This document shows positions 52,537 to 60,944 of a stretch of 64,000 nucleotides of DNA, piece after piece. The position numbers and the translations under genes were made by a program. Every line of letters starts with the position of its first letter. The first letter of the stretch is position 1. The notes beneath the pieces were generated by a model, which worked only from the letters and a program-made list of their open reading frames with translations, did not search any database and was not told the DNA's origin. Source of the stretch: Longimicrobium terrae (GTDB lineage Bacteria; Gemmatimonadota; Gemmatimonadetes; Longimicrobiales; Longimicrobiaceae); NCBI RefSeq assembly GCF_014202995.1, contig NZ_JACHIA010000002.1:138645-202644 (forward strand), read 5' to 3'.

Positions 52537-53397
52537 ATGTTCTTGAGCTCACGGGCCCTGGATTCGTTCGACCAGTACCTGCAGGACGTTGAGAAGTATC
52601 CGCTGATCGACGATCCCGCCGTGGAACGCGCCCTGGCCCATCGGGCGCGCGCCGGAGACAAGCAGGCCGCCGAGCGTCTGGTGACGGCCAACCTTCGTTT
52701 CGTGATCTCGTACGTGAAGAAGTACCAGGGCCGCGGCCTTGGCCTCGCCGAACTGGTGTGCATCGGCAACGAGGGACTGCTCAAGGCGGTCAAGAAGTTC
52801 GATCCGGACAAGGGCGTAAAGTTCATCTCCTACGCCGTGTGGTGGATCCGCCAGACGGTGCTGCAGGCGCTGGCCGAGCAGACGCGCTCCGTGCGCATTC
52901 CGCTCAACCAGAACTCCAATCTGGTCCGCCTCTCGCGCGTGGAAACGGCGCTGACCCAGCAGATGGGCCGCTCGCCGACCGACGAAGAGATCGCGGCCGA
53001 CATGGGCGAGCCGGTGGACACCATCCGGGCCCTGCGCCGCGTGGCTGCCAGTGAACTCTCGCTCGACGCCCCGCTTGACCGCGGCGACCGCGACTCCGCC
53101 AGCTTTGGCGAGCGTTTCGCCGGCAGCGAGAGCGAGCAGATCGAGGAAGAGGTGGAATCGCAGGCCCGCCGCGAGTTCCTGGAAAAGATGTTCGAGAAGT
53201 ACCTGACCGAGCGCGAGCGCAAGATTCTGTACCTGTACTACGGCCTGGACGAGGGCGAAGAGCGCACGCTGGAGGAGATCGGCTCCATGCTGGGCGTGAC
53301 CCGCGAACGCATCCGCCAGATCCGCAACCGCGCTTTCGAAAAGCTTCGCGAAAGCCCGGACGGCGCGGCCCTGGAAGGCTTCTGGGCCCTGACATGA
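52537..53397 (+). CDS. RNA polymerase sigma factor, sigma-70 family (RpoD-like, group 1/2)
   Basis: The 286-residue protein shows region 1.2 (DSFDQYLQDVEKYPLID), region 2 with the -10-recognition helix (NLRFVISYVKKYQGRG, FISYAVWWIRQTVLQALAEQ), region 3 (IPLNQNSNLVRLSRVETAL) and region 4 with the -35 helix-turn-helix (TLEEIGSMLGVTRERIRQIR). Lack of region 1.1 and the short length suggest either a short primary sigma or an RpoS/SigB-like group 2 factor. I cannot decide without the rest of the genome. Its promoter is strong and its leader structured; a strong terminator follows. Confidence 0.93.
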   Translation: MFLSSRALDSFDQYLQDVEKYPLIDDPAVERALAHRARAGDKQAAERLVTANLRFVISYVKKYQGRGLGLAELVCIGNEGLLKAVKKFDPDKGVKFISYAVWWIRQTVLQALAEQTRSVRIPLNQNSNLVRLSRVETALTQQMGRSPTDEEIAADMGEPVDTIRALRRVAASELSLDAPLDRGDRDSASFGERFAGSESEQIEEEVESQARREFLEKMFEKYLTERERKILYLYYGLDEGEERTLEEIGSMLGVTRERIRQIRNRAFEKLRESPDGAALEGFWALT

Positions 53398-53437
53398 GAC
53401 CGCCGGACCGGCCACGCCGGTCCGAACATCTCCCGAA

Positions 53438-53481
53438 AGAGAGGGGGAGCGACGCACAGCGTCGCTCCCCCTCTCTTTTTT
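53438..53481 (+). terminator. Strong rho-independent terminator
   Basis: A perfect 18-bp stem (AGAGAGGGGGAGCGACGC and complement, ACA loop) is followed by a run of six T, 41 bp after the sigma factor stop. Confidence 0.95.
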
Positions 53482-53608
53482 CGCCTCAGCCGAGCAGATC
53501 ACACCCGCCCTGGCCTCCAACGCGTCTTTCGCCCCCGCATTCGCCCCTCCCGGCACTCCGGCCGGGTGCGGGTGCATGCCCTTGACGGAATATGCAGTGG
53601 AGGTTATG

Positions 53609-53980
53609 ATGGCGGAGTTCGAGGTGGAGTACACCGATGTTTACGACGCGTGGTGGGACGGCCTGTCCAAAAGCGAGAGGGAGGCGGTGAGCGGTTCGGT
53701 TGGGCTGTTGATGCAGCGCGGTCCGCACCTGCCGTTTCCGCACAGCAGCGGCGTGTACGGCTCGCGATACAGCCACATGCGCGAACTGCGGGTGCAGCAC
53801 CGCGGGCGGCCGTACCGGGTTCTGTACGCCTTTGATCCGCGGCGCATCGCCATCCTGCTCATCGGCGGTGACAAGACGGGCGACGGGCGCTGGTACGACC
53901 GCTTTCTTCCCGTCGCTGACGCGCTCTACGACCAGCACCTCTTCTCGATCCGTGCGGCCGATGCCGCCCGGCAACCCTGA
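53609..53980 (+). CDS. RelE/HigB-type toxin
   Basis: The protein of about 123 residues (MAEFEVEYTDVYDAWWDGLS) has the RelE/HigB-fold pattern: helical N-terminal half, then GVYGSRYSHMRELRVQHRGRPYRVLYAFDPRR and LLIGGDKTGD strands and a C-terminal WYDRFLPVADALYDQHL. Homologues are ribosome-dependent mRNA endonucleases. GGAGG lies 5 nt before ATG 53609; the ATG 3 bp earlier is too close. The antitoxin-type gene follows after 14 bp, giving the toxin-first order of higBA modules. Confidence 0.87.
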   Translation: MAEFEVEYTDVYDAWWDGLSKSEREAVSGSVGLLMQRGPHLPFPHSSGVYGSRYSHMRELRVQHRGRPYRVLYAFDPRRIAILLIGGDKTGDGRWYDRFLPVADALYDQHLFSIRAADAARQP

Positions 53981-53994
53981 CCGGAGTGTCGATC

Positions 53995-54339
53995 ATGGCC
54001 AAGCCGTTCCGCATTCTTGAAGAAGCAATGAGTCCCGAGAGCCGCGCGCGCTCCGCCGCTCTGACGGCGCGGATGCTGGCGGAACTGCCGCTGCACGAGA
54101 TGCGTCAGGCGCGCCGCATGACGCAGGAAGAGCTGGCGATTTCGCTGGGGACCTCGCAGGCCAGCGTGAGCAAGATGGAGCGCCGCACCGATCTTTACCT
54201 GAGCACTCTGCGCCGCTACATCGAGGCGATGGGCGGCGAACTCGTGCTGCTGGCGCGCTTTCGCGACGGCGACGTGCGGCTGAACCAGTTCGCCGACCTG
54301 GACGCGGGCGCGGAAGAGGCGGAGTCCGCGGCGGGATGA
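53995..54339 (+). CDS. XRE-family antitoxin (HigA-type)
   Basis: The 114-residue protein has a helix-turn-helix MTQEELAISLGTSQASVSKM in its middle, preceded by a helical region and followed by LRRYIEAMGGELVLLARF, the usual layout of HigA-type antitoxins downstream of RelE-like toxins. It would bind the toxin and repress the operon. CGGAG precedes ATG 53995 by 8 nt. Base composition matches the genome, so recent acquisition is not obvious. Confidence 0.88.
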   Translation: MAKPFRILEEAMSPESRARSAALTARMLAELPLHEMRQARRMTQEELAISLGTSQASVSKMERRTDLYLSTLRRYIEAMGGELVLLARFRDGDVRLNQFADLDAGAEEAESAAG

Positions 54340-54427
54340 CGGTTTCGGGCGCGGCGGCGGCGGCGTAGCTTGCTCGCCGAGCGCGGCGCCACGCCGCCGT
54401 CCATCACCCGCAGCCCGCGTGATTCCG

Positions 54428-55663
54428 ATGTCCGATTCGTTCGCCGCCCGCGTCCGCGCCGACTTTCCCGTCTTTGAGCGGCGGGTGGGCGGCCGCCCCA
54501 TCGCCTTCTTTGACGGGCCGGGCGGCAGCCAGGTGCCCCGGCAGGTGGGCGACGCCGTGCGCGACTACCTGCTGATGCACAACGCCAACACGCACGGCTT
54601 CTTTGCCACCAGCGAGGAAACCGACGCGGTCATCACCCGCGCGCGCGAGGCGATGGCCGCGTTCGTCAACGCGGGTTCGCCGCGGGAGATCGTGTTCGGG
54701 CAGAACATGACCACGCTCACCTTTGCCCTGTCGCGCGCGCTGGGCCGTGGGTGGGGCGAGGGCGACGAGATCATCGTAAGCCAGCTGGACCACCAGGCCA
54801 ACGTGGCGCCGTGGCGGCTGCTGGCGGAGGACCGCGGGATGACGGTGCACGTCCTGCCTTTCAGCGAGCGCACGTACACGCTGGACTACGACGCGCTCGC
54901 CGGGCTGCTGTCCCCGCGCACGCGGCTGGTGGCGGTCGGCGCGGCGTCCAACGCGATCGGCACGGTGAACGACGTGGCGCGGGTGTGCGCGGCGGCGCGG
55001 GACGCCGGCGCGCTGTCGTTCGTGGACGCGGTGCACTACGCGCCGCACCGCCTGCCCGACGTGCAGGCGATCGGGTGCGACTTCCTGGCCTGCTCCGCCT
55101 ACAAGTTCTTCGGTCCGCACATGGGCATCCTGTGGGGACGCGGCGAGCACCTGGAAGGGCTTACGCCGTACAAGGTGCCGCCCGCCAGCAACGCCGCCCC
55201 GGATCGGTGGGAGACAGGGACGTCCAACCACGAGGGCATGGCCGGGACGGCCGCAGCGGTGGAGTGGATCGCCAGCCTGGCCCCGTCCGCCGGCGCGGAC
55301 CTGCGCGCGTCGCTCGAAGCCGCGTATGCCGCCATCGAAGAGCACGAGACGGCGCGGTTCGCCCGGCTGTACGCGGGGCTGAGCGCCATTCCGGGGGTGC
55401 ACATCCACGGGCCGGCCGCGGACGGCATGCGCACGCCGACCGCCGGCTTCGTGATCGACGGCGTGTCGCCGGACCAGGCGGCGCGCACGCTGGGGCAGCA
55501 GGGCGTGTTCGTGTGGAACGGCGACTTCTACGCGACCACCGTGTGCGACGTGCTGGGCCTTTCCGACTGCGGCGGGCTGATCCGCGCGGGCGTGGCGCCG
55601 TACACGACGGACGAGGACGTGGACCGGCTGGTGGAAGGCGTCCGCGCCCTGGCCGCGAGCTGA
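54428..55663 (+). CDS. Cysteine desulfurase-like PLP enzyme (class V aminotransferase fold)
   Basis: The 411-residue protein begins with VRADFPVFERRVGG and PIAFFDGPGGSQVPRQV, typical of the cysteine-desulfurase-like branch related to NifS/Csd. The PLP Lys lies in ACSAYKFFGPHMG, and the region before it (LSFVDAVHYAPHRLPDV) carries Asp and His contacts. The catalytic Cys loop of true IscS is not evident, so the reaction (desulfurase, selenocysteine lyase or epimerase-like) is open. ATG 54428 is chosen over GTG 54419; no ribosome site is clear. The next gene starts 4 bp after the stop. Confidence 0.85.
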   Translation: MSDSFAARVRADFPVFERRVGGRPIAFFDGPGGSQVPRQVGDAVRDYLLMHNANTHGFFATSEETDAVITRAREAMAAFVNAGSPREIVFGQNMTTLTFALSRALGRGWGEGDEIIVSQLDHQANVAPWRLLAEDRGMTVHVLPFSERTYTLDYDALAGLLSPRTRLVAVGAASNAIGTVNDVARVCAAARDAGALSFVDAVHYAPHRLPDVQAIGCDFLACSAYKFFGPHMGILWGRGEHLEGLTPYKVPPASNAAPDRWETGTSNHEGMAGTAAAVEWIASLAPSAGADLRASLEAAYAAIEEHETARFARLYAGLSAIPGVHIHGPAADGMRTPTAGFVIDGVSPDQAARTLGQQGVFVWNGDFYATTVCDVLGLSDCGGLIRAGVAPYTTDEDVDRLVEGVRALAAS

Positions 55664-55667
55664 CCCG

Positions 55668-56546
55668 ATGGGCGCTCCGCAGGGCGTGGTGCCGTTCCGG
55701 TGGAACGTGGCGCGGCGCGAGCAGCTGGGGCGCCTGCTGGACCGGGAGCCCGCCACGCCGGCCTACATGGCGGACGAGCCGTTCGAATCGCACTTTCCCG
55801 AGTTGCGGAGCCTGGTCGTGCGGACGGTGGCGCGGGCGGGAGATGCGCGGCTGCTGTTCGTCGGCCGTTCTCCCGAGGATCTGTTCGATTACCTGAGCGG
55901 CGCGCTGGCGGAAACGGCGTGGGCGGAGCGCATCGACCTGCTCAGCCTGTCGCTGGATCGTACATCGATGGATTACGCCTCCGCGGCGGCAAAGGAGGCG
56001 CTGCGGGAGCATTTCACGGCGCTGTCGCTGCATCCGGAGGAGATCGCGCGGGCTCCGCGGCCCATCGCCTTTGTGGACCTGGTCGCGTCCGGGCGCACGT
56101 TCGGCGCGCTTTCCGATCTGCTGGTGGCGTGGGCGCGTGAGGTCCGCGTGGATCCCGCCGCGGTGCGCCGCCGGCTGCGGTGGGTGGGCATCACCGCCGC
56201 GGGGCGGAACAGCCCCAACGCGTGGCGCTGGTTTCAGCGGGTGCCATGGGCGGCGGAGTATCCGCGGAGCGCGTTGCGGGGCGTGTCGGTTCCGTTCTGG
56301 ATGTGGACGCATCTGGGTGATTCGCAGGCCAAGACTACGGCGTCGCACATGGTGTTTCGCTGGGGGGCTCAGGACGCTCTGCGGCCCAGCCACGACACGG
56401 AAGCGCTGTATGCACTGCGCCGCGCCGTGCGCATCTATGAGACGGCGCGCACGCCTGAAGAGCGGAAGCGGTTCGCCGCGGGGCTGGCCGCGCGGCCGGA
56501 GATGCGTGAGGGGTGGCTGAGGTCGCTCGTGCTGCAACTCCGCTGA
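55668..56546 (+). CDS. Hypothetical protein with PRPP-binding-like motif
   Basis: The 292-residue soluble protein is not of a known named family. It contains IAFVDLVASGRTFGAL, close to the PRPP loop of type I phosphoribosyltransferases (hydrophobic strand, Asp, then T/SGRT). An earlier LLFVGRSPEDLFDYL could form the first Rossmann strand and loop. The N-terminus is RWNVARREQLGRLL. It is 4 bp behind the cysteine-desulfurase-like gene and probably cotranscribed with it. A nucleotide- or base-related transferase role is possible but inferred. Confidence 0.72.
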   Translation: MGAPQGVVPFRWNVARREQLGRLLDREPATPAYMADEPFESHFPELRSLVVRTVARAGDARLLFVGRSPEDLFDYLSGALAETAWAERIDLLSLSLDRTSMDYASAAAKEALREHFTALSLHPEEIARAPRPIAFVDLVASGRTFGALSDLLVAWAREVRVDPAAVRRRLRWVGITAAGRNSPNAWRWFQRVPWAAEYPRSALRGVSVPFWMWTHLGDSQAKTTASHMVFRWGAQDALRPSHDTEALYALRRAVRIYETARTPEERKRFAAGLAARPEMREGWLRSLVLQLR

Positions 56547-56551
56547 ACGGC

Positions 56552-56589
56552 CATCACGCGGAGGTCGCGGGGGTTCGCGGAGGTCGCGG
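56552..56589. repeat. CGCGGAGGTCGCGGGGGTTC repeat
   Basis: A block of about 38 bp, CACGCGGAGGTCGCGG followed by GGGTTCGCGGAGGTCGCGG, is almost identical to 63516-63555. It lies right behind a stop codon. Internally it is a tandem of GCGGAGGTCGCGG. Confidence 0.7.
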
Positions 56590-56649
56590 GGGGATTCGCT
56601 GCGGGGTGCGCGGAATCCGCTGGGGCGATCATCATCATCACGGAAACAG

Positions 56650-56687
56650 AAAGGCGCCGCTCCGAAGCTCGGAGCGGCGCCTTTTTT
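56650..56687. terminator. Bidirectional terminator
   Basis: A perfect 16-bp stem AAAGGCGCCGCTCCGA / complement with AGC loop and TTTTTT tail lies between the PRPP-motif gene (+) and the M1 peptidase gene (-). Confidence 0.9.
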
Positions 56688-56705
56688 CATCTACCCAAAG
56701 GACGA

Positions 56706-58694
56706 TCAGCCGCGGGTCCAGACGTTGTTGGTGCGGTCGATGTCGGGAAACACGTTCTCGGCGTCGATCTCCACGCGGATCACCGGGGAGGTGGACGTCG
56801 TGGGCAGCGTCAGGGTGGCGGTGCGGCGGCCGGACAGCCACTCCTCCACCGGCACCTCCAGCGTCTGCGTCTGCCCGTTCTCGAACGTCAGCGTAACGCG
56901 GGCGGGCAGGGGGGCATCGCCGCGGTCCGCGATGACGATGGTGGTGCCGCCAGGGCCCTGCGTCACGCTCTGGACGGCCTGGTCCAGCGTCCACGTTTCG
57001 TAGAACCAGCTGCGCCAGAACCAGTCCAGGTTCTCGCCCGACACCTCGTTGAAGGTGTTGAAGAAGTCCCACGGATACGGGTGCTTCCACTTCCACCGGT
57101 CGAGGAACGTCGTCCACGCGCGGTTGAAGGTCTGCTCGCCCAGCAGCCCGCGCAGCGTGGCGAAGTTGGTGGCGGGCTTGCTGTACGACGCCACACCGCC
57201 AGCGGCCCCCGTGTACTGGAAGTCGGTGCGCCGCATCACTTCGCCCTCGCCGCCCGCGCGGGCCAGGCTCAGGTATCCGGCGCGGTCTTCCAGCTCCGGG
57301 TTGCTGCCGGGAAAGGTGTCGCGGCGCGCCTGGGCTTCGTGAAAGGTGGTCATCCCCTCATCCATCCACCCGTACCGCCGCTCGTCCACGCTCACGATCA
57401 TGGGCACCCACATGTGGGCGAGCTCGTGCGCGATCACGCTGTACAGCGCCGTGTCGCTGGCCTGGTTGTATCCGCTGATCAGCGTCATCATGGGATACTC
57501 CATCCCGCCGCCGATGATGCCCTCGCCCTCCACCGACGTCATGTGCGGCCAGGGATACGACACGCCCGTGTAGCCGCTGAGGAAGCGGATGGACTGCGCG
57601 GCGTCGCGCGCGGCGCCGGCCCAGCGCGGGGCGCTCTGCCGCCAGAAGGCGTGGATGGCGGTGTACTCCGGCCGCCCGTCGCCGTTGCGGTCGCCCACCG
57701 GGGTGCGGGTGGCGTCCCAGTTGGACTGGCGGGTGACGCTGAACGCCGCGTCGCGCACGCTGTCCGCGCGAAAGCGCCAGGTGACCATGCCGCCGCGCCC
57801 GGCCGTCGTGGCGCGCCCGAAGTCCGCGCCCGTCAGGACGTGCACCACGCTGTCGCTCTCGATTCCCGCGCGGTAGCGGGCCAGCACGGCGGGGGCCAGC
57901 GCTTCCTGCGGGTTCTGCAGCGCGCCGGTGCCCATCACCACCCACTGCGGCGGCGCTTCCACCGTCAGGTCGTAGCTGCCGAAGTCCTGGTAGAACTCCG
58001 CCGTGCCGCGGAACGGGTCCGGCTGCCATCCCACCACGTCGTCGTACACCACCATGGTGGGATAGAAGTAGGCCAGAAAGAGGAGGTTGTCCTCGTCCCA
58101 CCCCATGCGGCCGCCGCCGCCCTCCTTGGGAATGCGGAAATTCCACTCCATCTCCAGCCGCGTGGTGGCGCCCGGAAGCACCGGCGCGGCGGGGACGATG
58201 ACCATCCGCGTACCCGTCACGGCGTAGCGCGCGCCCTGCGCGCCGCCCTGTCCGCCCGCCGCGGCCACCGGCTGCCCGCCCACGGTCACCCGCGTGATGT
58301 TGACGCCGCCGGTGACTTCCGCCGGCTCGTTGCGAACCACGCCGGGGGCGTGGTGGTTCATCGTCAGCTCCACCTGCAGCGAGCGCAGCGTGTCTGGCGA
58401 GTTGTTGGTGTAGGTGATGGTCTGCGAGCCTTCCAGCCGCTTGTCCGCGGGGATGACGCGGGCGCGGATGACGTAGTCGGCGCGGTTGCTCCAGTAGCGC
58501 GCGCCGGGAGCGCCCGTGGCGGTGCGCGTGCCGGTGCGGACGGCGCGCTGGTACCCGGCCGGCGGCGTGACGGGGTAGGGAATGGGCCGCTCCAGGCTGT
58601 CGGCCATCCTGGGCGCGGGGCCGCTCGCGGGCGGCTGCGAGGCGCACCCCGCGAGCGCGATCGCCGCCATGAGCGCCGGGGTCCAACGCGACAT
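56706..58694 (-). CDS. M1-family zinc metallopeptidase, lipoprotein
   Basis: The 662-residue protein has a lipoprotein signal (lipobox ALAGC, Cys about 17). The M1 N-terminal sandwich follows (EGSQTITYTNNSPDTLRSL). A catalytic domain contains the zinc motif HELAH, Glu in MDEGMTTF, and GGGMEYPMM in place of GAMEN. A C-terminal beta domain ends DRTNNVWTRG. GGAGGA lies 7 nt before the ATG at 58694. It is a diverged relative of the peptidase at 43150-45042, which carries a standard signal peptide. Probable role: cleavage of peptides at the cell envelope. Confidence 0.92.
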   Translation of the reverse strand: MSRWTPALMAAIALAGCASQPPASGPAPRMADSLERPIPYPVTPPAGYQRAVRTGTRTATGAPGARYWSNRADYVIRARVIPADKRLEGSQTITYTNNSPDTLRSLQVELTMNHHAPGVVRNEPAEVTGGVNITRVTVGGQPVAAAGGQGGAQGARYAVTGTRMVIVPAAPVLPGATTRLEMEWNFRIPKEGGGGRMGWDEDNLLFLAYFYPTMVVYDDVVGWQPDPFRGTAEFYQDFGSYDLTVEAPPQWVVMGTGALQNPQEALAPAVLARYRAGIESDSVVHVLTGADFGRATTAGRGGMVTWRFRADSVRDAAFSVTRQSNWDATRTPVGDRNGDGRPEYTAIHAFWRQSAPRWAGAARDAAQSIRFLSGYTGVSYPWPHMTSVEGEGIIGGGMEYPMMTLISGYNQASDTALYSVIAHELAHMWVPMIVSVDERRYGWMDEGMTTFHEAQARRDTFPGSNPELEDRAGYLSLARAGGEGEVMRRTDFQYTGAAGGVASYSKPATNFATLRGLLGEQTFNRAWTTFLDRWKWKHPYPWDFFNTFNEVSGENLDWFWRSWFYETWTLDQAVQSVTQGPGGTTIVIADRGDAPLPARVTLTFENGQTQTLEVPVEEWLSGRRTATLTLPTTSTSPVIRVEIDAENVFPDIDRTNNVWTRG

Positions 58695-58827
58695 CGGCAA
58701 TTCCTCCGGTTTGAGTGTGGCGGCAAGCTAGAGCCCGCCCCGCACGCGCCGCAACCGCTCGCTTGCCGGGCCGCCGCGGGGCGGGTTAGGTTGGGGGCTC
58801 CCAACGCCACACCCGCAGCCTCAGGCC

Positions 58828-59286
58828 ATGCGCAGTTCCGTCGTTGCCGCCGCCGCGCTCGCGGCGGCGCTGATCACGCCCCGCGACGCACGCGCGCAGG
58901 CTTCGCCGCGCGACGAGATCGCCCGGCTTCTGGGCACTGCGTCGCGCGGGGCGTCGCAGGCCGGCTACCGCGCGGAACCGCGCGTCTTTGACGTGCGCTC
59001 CATGACGGGGATGCTCCCCAGCGGCGGGTCGGTGGTGGTGGACGCCACGCTGCGCGCCGGGGCCCGCTACATGGTGGTGGGCGTGTGCGACGGCGAGTGC
59101 CAGGACCTGGACCTGCGGGTGAACGCGCCGGACGGCGCCGAGGTGCTGGACGAGGACGTAAGCGACGACGACGTTCCCGTGCTGCGCTTTACCGCCACGG
59201 AAAACGGCGCGCATCCGCTGTCCGTCATCATGTCGGACTGCCGCGCGGAGCTGTGCCGGTTCGCGGTCAAGGTGCTGGCGCAGTAG
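58828..59286 (+). CDS. Small exported hypothetical protein
   Basis: The 152-residue protein has a signal peptide (ending DARAQA) and a compact beta-rich domain of about 95 residues with the pattern QDLDLRVNAPDGAEVLDED...VLRFTA, resembling PPC-like or C2-like secreted domains. It has four cysteines as CDGEC and CRAELC, which could form two disulfides. It is divergent from the M1 lipoprotein gene and 95 bp upstream of uridine kinase. Function unknown. Confidence 0.75.
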   Translation: MRSSVVAAAALAAALITPRDARAQASPRDEIARLLGTASRGASQAGYRAEPRVFDVRSMTGMLPSGGSVVVDATLRAGARYMVVGVCDGECQDLDLRVNAPDGAEVLDEDVSDDDVPVLRFTATENGAHPLSVIMSDCRAELCRFAVKVLAQ

Positions 59287-59310
59287 CGTTCTGGGGATGT
59301 TTGGAATCAA

Positions 59311-59342
59311 CGGCCCTCTTCCACCTGCGTGGGGAGGGCCGC
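59311..59342 (+). terminator. Hairpin between exported protein and uridine kinase genes
   Basis: An imperfect stem CGGCCCTCTTCCAC / GTGGGGAGGGCCG without U-run. It may reduce read-through into udk. Confidence 0.45.
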
Positions 59343-59381
59343 GGCGCAGGCGGGCGGGATGGACTCAACCGGACAGAAAAG

Positions 59382-60029
59382 ATGAAGCCGTTCCTCATCG
59401 GCATTGCGGGCGGAACCGGGTCGGGCAAGACCACGGTGGCGCGCCGCATCTACGATTCGCTGCACCTGGACGCGGCCGTGTTCCTGGACCACGACTCGTA
59501 CTACAAGGACCTGCTTCACCTGTCGCTGGAAGAGCGCGCCGGGGTCAACTTCGACCATCCCGACTCGCTGGACAACGAACTGCTGATCCATCACCTGACG
59601 GAGCTGATGGACGGGCGGGAGATCGAGAAGCCCGTCTACGACTTTTCGCGCCACACGCGCGCTCCGGAAAAGATCCGCACCGTGCCGCGCGACGTGATCC
59701 TGGTGGATGGCATTCTGCTCTTTGCCGAGCCCCGCCTGCGCGAGATGTTCGACCTGCGCATCTTTGTGGATACGGATGCGGACGTGCGCTTCATCCGGCG
59801 CATGCGGCGCGACATCGAGGACCGCGGGCGCACGCTGGATTCGGTGATCGAGCAGTACCTTACCACGGTGCGGCCCATGCACTTCGAGTTCGTGGAGCCC
59901 ACCAAGCGCTACGCGGACGTCATCATTCCCCGCGGCGGGCAGAACCGCGCGGGGATCGACGTGGTGGCGGCGCGCATCCGCGAGCGGCTGGCGGAAAAGG
60001 CTCGCATGGAGGTGCAGCCCCCGGCGTGA
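59382..60029 (+). CDS. udk: Uridine kinase
   Basis: The 215-residue cytosolic enzyme phosphorylates uridine and cytidine with ATP or GTP. Visible are the P-loop GGTGSGKT (10-17), FLDHDSYYKDL, the nucleoside-binding FDHPDSLDNELL and YDFSRHTR, ILVDGILLF, and the lid region FIRRMRRDIEDRGRT. Length is typical of the family. ATG 59382 is chosen because the domain starts immediately after it; AAAAG is the only weak ribosome site. It belongs with pyrimidine salvage; adenosine deaminase lies 2.3 kb downstream. Confidence 0.95.
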   Translation: MKPFLIGIAGGTGSGKTTVARRIYDSLHLDAAVFLDHDSYYKDLLHLSLEERAGVNFDHPDSLDNELLIHHLTELMDGREIEKPVYDFSRHTRAPEKIRTVPRDVILVDGILLFAEPRLREMFDLRIFVDTDADVRFIRRMRRDIEDRGRTLDSVIEQYLTTVRPMHFEFVEPTKRYADVIIPRGGQNRAGIDVVAARIRERLAEKARMEVQPPA

Positions 60030-60123
60030 ACGGCGCGCGGCGGGATTGCGCGATCCGGGGATCGTGATCAGATTTCCGGCGTCTGTTTCCCGCCACCGCT
60101 GCACCCGCCGTCTTCCCGCCGTC

Positions 60124-60570
60124 ATGAAAGCTCCGCGCGTCATCTTTTCGCCCGTCGGTCTGGCGGGTCTCATTGCCAAGGTGGTGATCGCCGTGGCGCT
60201 GCTGGTGCTGATCGCGCCGCCGCTGCGGGCGCGCGCCGAGCCGTTCGTGCGGCCGCTGACCACGCCGGTGCACCGGGTGATGACGCGCGACCGCGTGAAC
60301 AGCCTGGCGCGCTACCTGGCCGTCGAGGTGCGCGTTACCGGCCACGCGCCGCAGGACCGGGAGCTGCGCGCGGTGCTGCACCGCATGTTTCCCAAGCGCA
60401 AGGAGCAGGCGCTGGATCCGTGGGGCCAGCGCTACTACCTGCGCCGGCGGATGCAGAAGTTCCAGGTGGGCTCCGCCGGCCCGGACCAGCGCCGCGGCAC
60501 CCGGGACGACATCCTGTCCAACGAACAGGAGATCGTCATCCCGCGGCACCCGACCGAGGAAATCCAGTAG
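60124..60570 (+). CDS. Membrane-anchored protein with GspG-like C-terminal motif
   Basis: The 148-residue protein has one N-terminal membrane helix (the LIAKVVIAVALLVLIAPP region). A soluble part ends in DPWGQRYYLRRR, FQVGSAGPDQRRGTRDDI, the pattern of type II secretion major pseudopilins (DPWG...SxGxDG..G..DDI), where it forms the calcium loop. It lacks the prepilin peptidase site (no G/FTLIE start), so it is not a standard pseudopilin. No other secretion gene is nearby. Start ATG 60124 has no obvious ribosome site. Confidence 0.7.
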   Translation: MKAPRVIFSPVGLAGLIAKVVIAVALLVLIAPPLRARAEPFVRPLTTPVHRVMTRDRVNSLARYLAVEVRVTGHAPQDRELRAVLHRMFPKRKEQALDPWGQRYYLRRRMQKFQVGSAGPDQRRGTRDDILSNEQEIVIPRHPTEEIQ

Positions 60571-60601
60571 TCCATCTCCGCCGCGATCCGCGGACGACAT
60601 C

Positions 60602-60631
60602 AGGGCCGGCTCTCTCACGGGAGCCGGCCCT
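60602..60631 (+). terminator. Terminator hairpin
   Basis: AGGGCCGGCTC / GAGCCGGCCCT, an 11-bp stem with a loop of 8 nt, 31 bp after the stop. The tail is CGCTGTTTCC. Confidence 0.65.
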
Positions 60632-60713
60632 CGCTGTTTCCGCCATCGACGTTGATCGTTCTTGTTAAGGATGCCGTGTTCGGGGCGCTAACCTGATGAA
60701 GTGCAATATCTTG

Positions 60714-60893
60714 TCATCCTGAGGGAGCGTGTGCCGGACTTTCCATCACGCCGAGTCAAGCGCGACCGAAGGATCTACCATCCGCCGAGCCAACGTCGCG
60801 ACACGCACGCCCGTTCTCGCGGGGAGAGTAGATCCTTCGTCGGCGCCAGGACTTGGCGCGGCAGACGCATCTGCCGGCGCCTCCTCAGGATGA
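60714..60893. repeat. Inverted-repeat element (MITE-like), complete copy
   Basis: Outer arms TCATCCTGAGG / CCTCAGGATGA (60714-60724, 60883-60893) and inner arms CGAAGGATCTAC / GTAGATCCTTCG (60767-60778, 60828-60839) form a 180-bp element with nested symmetry. It lies in a 611-bp gene-free spacer. Confidence 0.85.
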
Positions 60894-60944
60894 CGCCCGT
60901 GGGCGTAAATGCAGGCATTAGCACGGCTTCGCGCCGTGAGGCGC

